Origin: Alnus glutinosa
Lineage: Eukaryota; Streptophyta; Magnoliopsida; Fagales; Betulaceae
Direction of reading: 5' to 3'
NCBI RefSeq assembly: GCF_958979055.1
Contig: NC_084893.1
Coordinates: forward strand, 29,052,487-29,116,486
Length of the DNA: 64,000 nt
The notes under the pieces: generated by a model
Database searches by the model: none
Seen by the model: only the letters and a program-made list of their open reading frames with translations
Told to the model about the DNA's origin: nothing
In this document: positions 1 to 10,678 of the stretch, in pieces
Layout of the letters: each line of letters opens with the position of its first letter
How positions within the stretch are numbered: the first letter of the stretch is position 1
Translations under genes and position numbers: made by a program

Positions 1-59
1 GATAGCAATATCAAGTACGAGTGTACGATGAGTAGTGGGGTCTCAAATTAAGGGAAATT

Positions 60-206
60 ATTTTTCTACATTACATTATTTTACATCAATCCTACATCAA
101 GATACATAAGGTGTGAGATCTATGCATGTGGATTCCATTTACATGGGTCCCACACCCAATTTATCTTAGTGTAGGATTGATGTAGAGTAATGTGGTGTAG
201 GAATAA
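60..206. mobile_element. Short hairpin MITE
   Basis: The two halves of this stretch are imperfect inverted copies of each other. The left arm reads ctacatcaatcctacatcaa-type sequence near 80-100, and the right arm carries its complement around gtaggattgatgtagagtaa near 171-190. The loop holds a tgggtcccacaccc segment. There is no coding capacity. The length (about 145 bp) and the complete fold-back fit a miniature inverted-repeat element. The family cannot be assigned because I do not see a clear target duplication. Confidence 0.55.
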
Positions 207-667
207 CATAACCCAAGGTTAATTCAGTCTTGACTAAACCTTTGAAATCTTAATTAATGCTATAATGCCTTTCAAATCCTCGTAAGCCAATTCTTAAGAA
301 TTTTAATTAAAAATGGATAAGAATAAGAGAAAGAAAGAATAAAAACAAAGAAGATAAGGTCCATCAAGTCGGTATTTTTTATTTTTTTTTCAAGGATAGG
401 GACATTGATATATTTATATCCTTCAAATATATAGAAAGTTTCAATTTGATTCTTTACAATTTAAAATCTCACAATCAAACCCTCAATTAATTTTAATTTT
501 AAAAGAAATATTTAAATCCCTCCGTTAACATCATTGATGACGTACACTAACTTTATTTTTTAACTCATGGGGCACGAGCAATTAATATTAAATCCCTCAC
601 TAACAAAATGACGTAAGGGTCAACCGAAGCATCTCTCGTCTCGATCAGGATCCTCTCTAGTTGAGAG

Positions 668-1135
668 GAACTAGAGAGGAGCCGGTCTTTTATAATCAGC
701 AATTTTATACAATATAAAATTACAAAAATGTCCCTGAATATAAAGGACTGACTCCTTTCTAGTACCTCTCAACTATAAAAGATCATGTTCCCTCTCACCT
801 CAAGGGGATACATCAAGGTGATGGGCCTGATGGCTCATTAATTGTGATGTATAGAGTTGACTTTATTGAAGGATTATAAAGTTGACTTTGTAGATTGGGT
901 ATAGAGCGAACTAGAGAGGGGCAGTCTTTTATAATTAGGGATATTTTTGTAATTTTATATTGTGTAAAATTACAAAAATGTCTCTAAATATAAAGGACCG
1001 ACTTATTTCCGGTACCTCTCAACTATAAAAGATCATGTTCCTTCTCACATCAAGGTAATGGGTCTGATGGCTCATTAATTGTAAGGTATAGAGTTGACTT
1101 TATTAGAGTTGACTTTGTATATTGGGTATAGAGCT
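668..1135. repeat. Tandem direct repeat, two units of about 240 bp
   Basis: The sequence starting gaactagagagg at 668 begins again at 908, and both units then run in parallel. They share the tcttttataat block, the aaattacaaaaatgtc block, the tacctctcaactataaaagatcatgttcc block and the gatggctcattaattg block. The second unit has some indels. No open reading frame is shared. It is a diverged tandem duplication of non-coding DNA; small inverted motifs (for example ctctctagttgagagg near 653) suggest it derives from a mobile element. Confidence 0.7.
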
Positions 1136-1463
1136 CTATTGCTAGGTCTAAATTAATGCTTGATGGAAATATTGGGCACACCTAGCTTCTCTCTCTATGG
1201 TTAGAATATATTAAGGGATTTTATTTCAAACATTTATCGTAATTGATTATAATCTTTGATAATTAGATTTGACAAGAATCAAATTAAACGGGATTTATTA
1301 CCATATTTATCTATATCTCAATACTCTTGAATAGGAGTTTCATGTATTATGAAAAAGTAATGTTTATTGTACAACTCTAACAACCTTTTTTTAAGATTAA
1401 CCATTGAATATTTAGCGCCCACATGTAGGAAAACAAATACAATGGTTGATTATAAAAATAAAG

Positions 1464-2198
1464 GTTAAATACCCTATTAGTACATAAGTTTTAGGCTTTA
1501 TTAAATTTTGTATCTGAGTTTTCATTTGTTTCATAAGTAGTATATGAGTTAGGGGTAAAAATCCGTTTGGTACCTTTGTTACATTTTCTGTCCAAATTTT
1601 AATAGTCTGCCATGTGTCAATCGCTGAGGTTTACATGTGACATTATATGAAAAAAAAAAAAAAAAATTAAAAAAAGAAGAAGAGAGGTGCTTGAGTGGCC
1701 ACCCCATGGCACCCAAAAAAATAATAATGATGGGTTACCACCCTCGTGCCCCATGGACCCCCATAAGCAAACTCTCAAAAAAAAAAAATTGTGGGTTTTG
1801 GCCCTTGGGGGTGGCCAAACCACTGCCATGTGGCCCATGGCGGTGGTTTGGCCACCCCCAACTCCCTAAGGGCCAAAACCAATCATTTTTTTTTTTTTTT
1901 TTTCTGTCATTGGTGGTGGTTCAGCCACCTCAGACCGGCCAATGAGCCACCCCTCTTCTTCTTCTTCTTTTTTTTTTTTTTTTTTTCAATTTTATTATTA
2001 TTATTTTTTTTATACAGTGCCATGTGTCAACCTCAGTAGTTGACACATGGCGGATCGTTAAAATTTGGACAGAAAATGTAACAAAGATACCAAACAGATT
2101 TTTATCCCTAACACATGTATCACTTATGAAACAAAATGAAAACTCAAATATTAAATTTAAAAAGGCCTAAAACTCAGGTACTAATAGGGTATTTAACT
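1464..2198. mobile_element. Foldback element, about 735 bp, with long terminal inverted repeats
   Basis: The ends are perfect inverted copies for at least 20 bases: gttaaataccctattagtac at 1464 and its complement ending at 2198. Similarity between the arms extends for about 170 bp, including the aatttggacagaaaatgtaacaaag segment and the tgccatgtgtca motif. The centre is GC-rich with repeated gccacccc/ggtggcc strings and homopolymer A and T tracts, which produce spurious open frames on both strands. There is no transposase. The architecture fits a non-autonomous foldback (possibly Mutator-like) element. No clean target duplication is visible. Confidence 0.75.
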
Positions 2199-2278
2199 GT
2201 TTTTTTTAAAAAAAGTATTTAGAGTTATGTAAAAGTTGTGTAAGAAACATTACTCATTGTGAAATCATCAAAGAATAA

Positions 2279-2994
2279 GAACTCGTTTGGTTTGCAGAAT
2301 AGACCCCTGGAATTGAATGACTAGGAATAATCATTCTTATGTTTGGTATGGATCTATTCCTTAGAATAGTTATTCTCATTGGAATATATATTCCCTTACA
2401 AAGAGGAATACCTATTCCTCTAAAAAATGAGAGGAATAGTTATTCCAATGGGAATAGATTAGATTTTTCAGAAAAAACACTATTATTTTTTATTTTCTTT
2501 AAAAAAAAAAAAAAGAGGAAAAAATCGAAACCCCACCCTCCTTAACAGTGGCTAGCCGACCACCCCAATGGGTGGTCGGCCAGCCACATATGGCTCCAGG
2601 GGTGGTCGCACCACCCCCGGAACGCCTCGTGGTGGACTCCCGAAGCGTTCTAGGAGTGGTGCGACACCCTCGGGGCGATTTGAGGGTGGCGAATGGGCTT
2701 CAGGGGGTGGCCACTACCACCCCTTGGATATTTTGTGGGTGGCCGACCACCCATTGTGGTGGTTGGCCACCCTATGGTTTTCAATTTCTTTTTCTTTTCT
2801 TTTTTATAATTTAAGTTTTTTTTTTTTAATTTTTAAAATATATATAATGTGGGGTTTTTTTTAGTAATTTTGATTGTATTCCAATTAATGTATATGAGTT
2901 GTTACCAAGCTAAATATTAAGAATAACCATTTCATTCCACCACTTTCTATTCATTTTCTTAATAGAATAGCTATTTCGCAAATTAAACGAGGCC
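2279..2994. mobile_element. Tourist/PIF-Harbinger-like non-autonomous element
   Basis: The terminal inverted repeats are ctcgtttggtttgcagaatag on the left and the complement of ctcgtttaatttgcgaaatag on the right. The element sits between TAA trinucleotides (2276-2278 and 2995-2997), the duplication expected of PIF/Harbinger elements. The subterminal region is full of ggaata/tattcc motifs. The core (about 2540-2780) is GC-rich and carries inverted ggtggtcgg/ccgaccacc strings. No transposase is encoded; the open frames here are low-complexity. Confidence 0.65.
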
Positions 2995-3143
2995 TAAGAG
3001 TAAGTAGCTGTTTAAACTTTAACCTATGGACATATATGCATGATTAATCACCCACGTACTGTCACTTGAGCTCGATTTTTCAGATCAGCTCTGCTAGGCC
3101 TAGCCAAAGCGTCACTCACAGTACTCTTCCTTGACCTCCAAAT

Positions 3144-3449
3144 ATGGCGGCCAACAAAGAAGCAAGTTATTCTCAGCAAGCTATGGCAACCCAAGTTAAG
3201 GTTTCGGGCCATGGAGAGCCCAAGATTACTACCATATTACACTCAGTACTCTCAGAGCATGATCACGAACATGTTCGCGGGGCTTCGACATCCGACGATG
3301 GCCAAACAGATCACGTTGGGGAAGACTGTCTCGACGACGGCTCCGGTGATGTTGGAGAGAAACGTCCTGGGATGACCCAACAAGCAGACCACTTCAGATG
3401 CGTCCACCGGAAAAAGAGCTCTACTAATCTACTTAAAGTTTATTTTTAG
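3144..3449 (+). CDS. Unrecognised 101-codon ORF, possible gene fragment
   Basis: The frame starts with ATG in the context aaatATGGCGG and encodes a hydrophilic, acidic, His/Asp-rich peptide (for example HSVLSEHDHEHVRG and DDGSGDVGEK). GC content and codon texture are higher than in the flanks, which is the main reason to list it. There is no signal peptide, membrane segment or domain I recognise. It lies about 150 bp downstream of a foldback element and is isolated from other exons. It could be a short gene, a fragment of a larger broken gene, or chance. A lysine/serine-rich tail precedes the stop, where the sequence turns AT-rich again. Confidence 0.25.
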   Translation: MAANKEASYSQQAMATQVKVSGHGEPKITTILHSVLSEHDHEHVRGASTSDDGQTDHVGEDCLDDGSGDVGEKRPGMTQQADHFRCVHRKKSSTNLLKVYF

Positions 3450-5903
3450 GGAATTCTTTAAATTATTTTCTGTTTGTTATTGTTTTTTATATTAAACATT
3501 AAATGATAAGATGGTAATTTTTTATTTTTTTATTTTACGATATAAAGTTTACATAAAATTCTTAAAATAATAATAATAATAATAAAAAAATCTTAAGAAC
3601 TAGCTAGGATACTTGATCAATGACAAAAATTACATATGGGACAAACATGGACCTATATATGATATTGTGGCCAACCAAACGACATTTTAAGAAAGACATT
3701 CATACATCGTACGTTGATAAAGACATTGATGCGAGTTTCAATGATTTCTTGAATAGATGTGGTTACCGTTACCCCTAAAAAAAAAAACAAATTTAAGAGA
3801 GGAGTGAGCAGATTTATACCCTCTTTCTCTCCTTTTTTTTTCTTTTTATTCCTCGCTTCTTTTCTCACTCTCCCATTCTAATTTTTTCTTTTGTTTATAG
3901 ATGTTTTCCGACTAGATTAACAATTTTTGCATATCCGCTATGCATCCGTCTATTTATCTTTGTGATGTGCCGTTTATCTCCTCCCTTGTCACTGCTGCTG
4001 TTTGCTGATTGTATTTTTGCTTTGAATTAGAGTTTTCTTCTTTTTAAATTGCTCTCATGGGCGATCTATGGATAAATATTAGTCAGATGTGAGGGGTTAT
4101 CTCTCACGGTCTGGATAGTTAGGTGTGAGAGGTTATTTCTCACGACCGGTTTAAATAAGTTTTTTTCAGATATTTGGCTACTATTGTCTTAGATCTAATA
4201 TACTCGAAGCAGATTTGCTCTTTAACTATTTTTGTACATGGATTAGCGTCAGATGAAAGTCATAAATAACATTTTATTGTAAGAATTTTGTTTATATCTA
4301 TGACTATGTAATCTCATAGCATGTGGCTATGATTTTGCAGAGTTTTATGCTTTATGATGTAAGAGTTTTATGCTCGTGATCTTTGATAAATGAAATACTT
4401 AGATATTTCGTTAAAAAAAAATAAATGAAGGCATTGATGTGGCAACTGATGTCCTTAATGATTTTGATGGGAATATCTTACTTAGTATTGACGCATCCTT
4501 CTATTATTAGTGAAGTATAAGCTACATGAGAAATAATTATTGTACAATTTTGGACGTAATTTTTGTACAACTATAATTATAACTTTTTTTCAAATTAACT
4601 ATTATATATGTTTTTCTTACATTTGAGTTCTACGTATCCAATGATTGATTTAAAAAAAAAAATAGTTAGAATTGTATAAAAGTCGTAGACGTATCATATC
4701 TCAAACTGCATTATGAGCTGCTCAACTTGTAGATTCTAGCGAGTGCAACTCTCTTATCGTCGATCATCGGATCAGGGAATGTTCTTACTGTCATCAACGT
4801 ACAATTCCAACTTGTTTTGTAGATTGGAATTTTGCTAGTATTGTTTCTGGCATTCACTTAAATATGCTTATTTATTTATTTAGTTTTTCAAAGTTGAAAG
4901 GCTTACGTATGTTCGTATTGCTAATTTTAAAGTACATTATTTAGCTAAATAGGTTGCTTCTCACATTATATTTAGAAACATTTCTAATTGGTTTTTCATT
5001 ATTTTTTCCATTCGAATTAAAAGTGAAAAATACCCTCCCCAATAGCATTTTTATCTTTATTGAATATATAAAGACATTCGCATTTCGCTCGCTTGATGTT
5101 CCATTTGCATAGGTATTACACTATGATTTTAGATAGAATTATGATAAATGTTTGGTTTCATTCTCTTACGTACACATCTCTTGTTCATCTCGATCCGTAC
5201 AACAGATATGTAAAATAGTTGGGTTCCATATATATAATAGTATATATACGAGAAAATGACGCTAAATACATCTCTTACACATTTATTTTGTAAATCTACT
5301 TTTGAAGACTTAATTCTACCAAACATTTTTCATAAAGAACCCAATTAACGATTCATCATCTAATAGTGGCATGCACCCATTTCTTGCATTAGACCTAAGG
5401 CATTTATGATCATTTAACAAAAATAGCCACATAAATCCGGATGTCCATTGAGTCATATACAATCAAAATATTATAAGTAATTCTATAATAATTTCATAGA
5501 ATTAATATCATGACATTTCCTAAAGTAAATACAAATGTTTAATTTTCTTTTCCTGCATATCTTTTGAAATCTCACAAATTCAATAATAAATTTATAAATT
5601 GATATATGTAAATTAAAAAATGATATCAAATACATCTCTTTCTTAAACCAAATACCTTCATAGCTTGAAAATGTCACGGCATGCATAGGAATTAGAAGTA
5701 ATTCTAAACGTCATACTTATGTCCATTTTGAAATTAGAAGTAATCCAAAATTAATGTACGTGGCTTTTAAAATTATTATTTGATTAAAATTCAATAATAA
5801 TATATCATAAATCAAATGTTAATTTTAAAAGTCAAATTATTTTTAAATGAATAAAAAAAATAAGTATAATGATTATAATTATTTGAAATTATGTTGATCC
5901 ATT

Positions 5904-5970
<67 letters not shown>

Positions 5971-7640
5971 GTAATTAACTTCAGGTCTGCTAGCTGTTGG
6001 TTCACCGAAGCTGCAGGGAATTTATCTTGTTGATAATGAGTCTGGAGCTAGAAGCTATAGAGGTTGAAGATTCCTAGCAAAGTAGCAATAGACTTGACAC
6101 AATAATTGAATTGCTAACCTACAAAATGTCGGTATCTCACTTTTTTATCAAATTGGGATATGATGGTACAAAGCATTAATTCCGATTTAATGAGATTAAA
6201 AAAAAAAAAAAAAAAGGTTGATATATTTACAAAATTAATTAATTTAGTGAAATTCCAAATAAGGCATATAAATATAAAAAAAGCTGTACGTGTCAGTCAA
6301 GGTGATCCAAGTCCCACCTAAAACGATGTGTGTGTGTGTGTGAGAGTGACATGATTCACATGAAAGTTGAAACAGCTAAAGCCCAAAAAGCCATACTTTT
6401 ACGAAAGGTATGTTTGGAATTACAATTTTATATATAAAAAAATGTAATTTTAAATTAAATTGTAAAAAATAAATAATTTGGAAATTAATTTTTTTAAAAA
6501 TTTCAATTTTAAAACGGGAAAAATTATTATTATTATTTTAAGAAAAACTACTTTTTTTAAATAGTAAACAATGTAGTATTTTTTTGAAAATACAAAATTT
6601 TAAATATTAACTTATAATATTATTAAATGCTTAATTATATTTTTAAATAATATATATTATTTTAAAAATCATACTTTCTAAAATTACAAATTCAAAAAAA
6701 GACAGTAAACTTCTAAACTACTAAAACCAAACCCTAATCCCACTTTTCCTTCTTTTTCGTCATCGTCACCGCACCTGACTTGTCTTCGACAGTGCCACCT
6801 GCTGACGTGTTTCCCCCCCACCCCCACTTTCCAGTCAAATTCGGGTTACAATCCGGTGCGGTATATCCCCTAATTTTTTTTTTTTTTTTTTAAATGTAAA
6901 ACTGTAAATATTTGCATTAAGCCCCCTAAATGTAAAGTCGTTTAAATCTTATGGTGGTAAGTATAAATGATAAATAACTTTTCATTCTAAATTTTAATTT
7001 AAAGTTTTGATGAAAATCGGCCTTAGAACGATTCAGCTACCCTATCTAACCAAATCTGAGGTGGATGAACCGCCCAAGCTTGAAGATTTTTTTTTCTTTT
7101 TATATTTCTATAATGTTTAGTATATGAGGCATGTATCTTATTATTGTTGGTGTTACGGTCCGGTCACTTTTGTCAAAATTTCGTAAGAAAGTTTGAGAGA
7201 AAAATTATTTGCCGTTTACGCTTATCAAGGAGTTTTAAGATACGTCTTACGAAACTTTTTGCAAATTAGTACAATTATATGGATTAATTTTGTATTATAT
7301 ATATTTTTTTAAAAAAAATTGCTTAGATACTATCACTTTTATTACAATAATTTGCAAATTTACATAATAATTCATATTTTATGAAAATAATTACTACATA
7401 GACTATAATAAGTACCATGTAGAATGCTTAATAAGTGTTACGTGGACTTTTACGTTAGCATGTAATGTGATAATTATTATGTGATAATCCACATTTTTTA
7501 CTGTTTATAGTGAAAAAAAATGAACACGTAAGCCATTTGAATTCGAAAATTAAGGGTAAATTTGTCCAAGGTGTACAACACATAGGCCACAACATAGAGG
7601 GAGTACATAAATAATATTGCACCTGATTTTGGCCCAACTC
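3450..7640. other. Gene-free AT-rich intergenic region
   Basis: I see no credible exon here. The stretch is AT-rich, with homopolymer A/T tracts, a long (AT)n array at 5907-5967, a short (TG)n at about 6329-6341 and an unusual C-rich run near 6815. The scattered short open frames have no coding texture. The last few hundred bases presumably contain the promoter of the TREPH1-like gene, because CT-rich leader sequence begins around 7640. Confidence 0.6.
5907..5967. repeat. (AT)n microsatellite, about 30 units
   Basis: An uninterrupted run of alternating A and T of about 60 bases lies in intergenic DNA. Confidence 0.97.
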
Positions 7641-10600
7641 ACTCTCTCTCTTTCAGAAACTGAGACTCGCTGATATAGAATTTGTCTCGAACAGCTTTTC
7701 CAATTTTCAAACCCAATTTCTCTCTCTCTCTCTCACGCACTCTCTCTCTTACCGTTTCGATTCTCTCTGAGACACCATTCAAATTCAAAACCCTAGAGAT
7801 TGATTCTCCGTATCTTTAAATTCCTATTATACAACTTTCCTGCCCGTTGAAATTTTTTTGGCGAATTTTGTTGGAGTTTTTCTTGCCAAGCTGAGAACTT
7901 TTCTTGGTGGCCTTTCCTGTTTGGCGCGTTGAAATTCAATGGGTTTTTGACTTCTGTCAGAAGCATGAAGATCGGGGAAGTTGGTCGAAGAAGATTGTCT
8001 CTGATTGGAACATCGTGTTCGGTGGTACTGTAACTGTAAGGGGTACTGTTGCTGTTTTTAAGTTGGACCCCTTGGATGATCTCTAGGGTTTGATTAGGCT
8101 TTCTGGGTGAGCAAGTCTGTTCTTTGTTCTTTTCCGCTTTTCAAGATCAAACTTTTGTTTGCTTAGAATGATTTTCAGTGCTTGTTCTTTTTGTTTCTTT
8201 GTCTTCTTTGTTGCTTTTCAGCCAATTTTCAAAATTTTCGTATTTTCTTTTTATATTTTTCTTTGGTCTGGAAATAAATAAAAAAAATTTATAGAGAAGC
8301 TCAAGGTTTCTAATTTGGCGGTTGTATGCGTATGTGTATGTGTGTGGAATAGTTGACACATAATTTAGTTCTTTTGCTCTTGTGGAATAGCTTTGGAAAC
8401 TTGTGGCAAAAGTAGTGAGCAATTGAAATTCCTTCTAAATGTCTGTGCGTTATCTTTTCTGTTGTATAAAGTTTAGAGTTTGCGGGGATGGTAGGAGTCG
8501 AATCGCTATGAGGTTTTCAAATTTTGTAGAGTTTGATAGCCTCTCGTGAGAAGGGATGGTGAGATAACTGCCAACTGATGGACAATTTACTTGTAGCTAA
8601 ACTTTGATGCCCACCACTACATATTTACATTTTCTTTTTCCTTGTTGAGATGTGGCATATTTTCTTGGAAGGCTGATTAACAAGCCTAGGCTAGTGGATT
8701 GTTTAAAATTTTCTTTGTTGGCAACCAAGTATGTTTTATCACTTATTCTTTGCACTTGACTAGATACAATCTGCTTCTCATGTATAAAATTAATTATTTG
8801 ATGTTTTATATCTGTTTCATGGTTAATACGTACTGTTGAGAAAACTAAGGTGCTTTTGGAGGGGAGCCAGATCGATTGCTATTGTTTGACGGTTGATTTA
8901 GGTTGCAATATACAAGGTCCATAGACTTCCTTTGTACTTGTATTCGCTTTTCATTGCTATGATTTCTGTCCTGCCTATCAAGGGTTGATTCAAGCCTCGT
9001 ACTGATGAAGCATTGGTGAGTGAATTGAAATTGATGAGATTGTAAAGAATTAGATAACTTAGTTTTGGTACCATGCTTTAAATTGGAAATTTTGAGTAGT
9101 TGTTAGTTGCATGGCAGAGGTGGAAGTCATCTCTAAGTCTATGAGGATTGTTGGTCTTGGGGAATCCATTTCGCACATCTTATACCGGTAGTTTGAAAGT
9201 AGGGTCTTAGAGGATTTAGGAGGGGACATGGAAAGATTTGAGATTCAACATGGTTGTTACCTTGTTGGGAGATGGGCATACCATATGCACCATATTTATG
9301 CCAAATTATAAGGATTTTGTCTCTTAGGGCTTTCATATCCCTTGGCTTACCTTCCATGCTCTATTTGTTGAGAAACTCTAGCATAGTCTCAGAAATTGAT
9401 AGATGCCTTTGTTACCTATATAGTCGTAGCGATGGCCTCAATGTCATTTGGACCTGGATTTTTTCTGTTCCAATATGCTTGTTATCGCATCGGGGTTAGC
9501 CGTTATATGTAGATAGGGGCTTGTATAGTATATCTTATGGCACATGAGTTTCGGAGATATCTTTAACAGGATTTGAAACTTAAGTCCATGTTTTTTAGGT
9601 TTTGGGAGAAGGGATTCTTTCTTGGTTCATTGTTCGGTAGTTTTGTCTTAATGAATTTTAGAAGGCTTGATAAATGATGTTTGTGACCAAATTCAGTCAA
9701 TTTTGATTTGGTTTCGACTTTTGAGGTGTCGTGAGTATCTGAAGTTGAAATCATGGGTTTTCATTAAGTGCTTAGTTTAACCCACCCCACAGACATGCTC
9801 TTTAATGGAGCTTTAGCCTCCGCCGGTCATGAGCAAGATACCAATGGTTTTGATTGGTGGGCTGGGGGCATGTTATCAATTTATCTGGTAAATTACTGGG
9901 AGCTCATGTATCCATGCCGGATTGCTCCCCACATAGGTCGTAGTGGGGAAGTTATGGATACCTTTCCATACCATATGAAGGTTTGGCTCTTCCGAACTAA
10001 GTATCTCCAAATTTGAGAATGTATAATTACTGTTCCTCCCATAACTTTTTCAGGCCCATATGTTTGTGGCCCGCGCTTGGGTATCTTGAGAATTGCATCT
10101 TCATTTGTAAATGTATACTGATAGTGATGGGAAATGGGATGAAGTTAGGTTAATATGTTGTATTTCTTTCCACTCGGGGTTTATTTTCTCCTCAAAGATT
10201 GATTGAGATTTGAGGATGGTTTTGCATTTTGTTTGCATTGGAGTGTGGGAAAACCTAATCTCAGCATTAGTTTCCAAAATTGACTGGTTATCTTCCTTGA
10301 GAATATCCTGGCTGAGATTGACATGTCTCAGGAATTTTTCCAGGCTGGAGAGTGGTTTCTTTGAAATCAAGGTGCTTTGTAAATTGGTAGATCCTGTTTT
10401 ATTAAGAGCCTCATGATTTTGCCATGTACGGACATATATTTTTCCTGTCTTATTATCGTCTTTTTTACCCTTAATGTGGTATCGAATTTCTTTGTAAATA
10501 TAGAGGAGAATGAATTTGGGTTGAAGTTCAATTTCTATCTGCTGAGACATGTTTGATCTGTTCTCAACTTGTTCTGGTCACCCTTTTCCTTCTTCTTTAA

Positions 10601-10678
10601 ATGAACTCAAAATTAACTTCTTTTTTAAACTGCTTTCAGCAGGTGGGATTCACAGAAACAAGTAATAGATTAAGCAGT
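7640..10678 (+). promoter_or_regulatory. 5' leader of the TREPH1-like gene with a 2.5-kb leader intron
   Basis: CT-rich sequence at about 7640-7750, typical of plant leaders, precedes a transcribed-looking exon that ends at the donor ggGTGAGC at 8107. The matching acceptor is the ttcag at about 10639, 40 bases before the start codon. The intervening 2.5 kb is T-rich and behaves as an intron; its open frames lack coding texture. This gives a leader exon of roughly 450 bases and a long 5'UTR intron. The exact transcription start is not visible. Confidence 0.5.

Noticed and set aside
1617-2039. Overlapping ORFs on both strands rich in Lys or Phe homopolymers
   Set aside because: They arise from A/T runs and ggtggcc repeats inside a foldback element.
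2548-2864. ORFs of 88 and 98 codons in a GC-rich patch
   Set aside because: They lie in the core of the Tourist-like element, are frame-independent and contain no motif.
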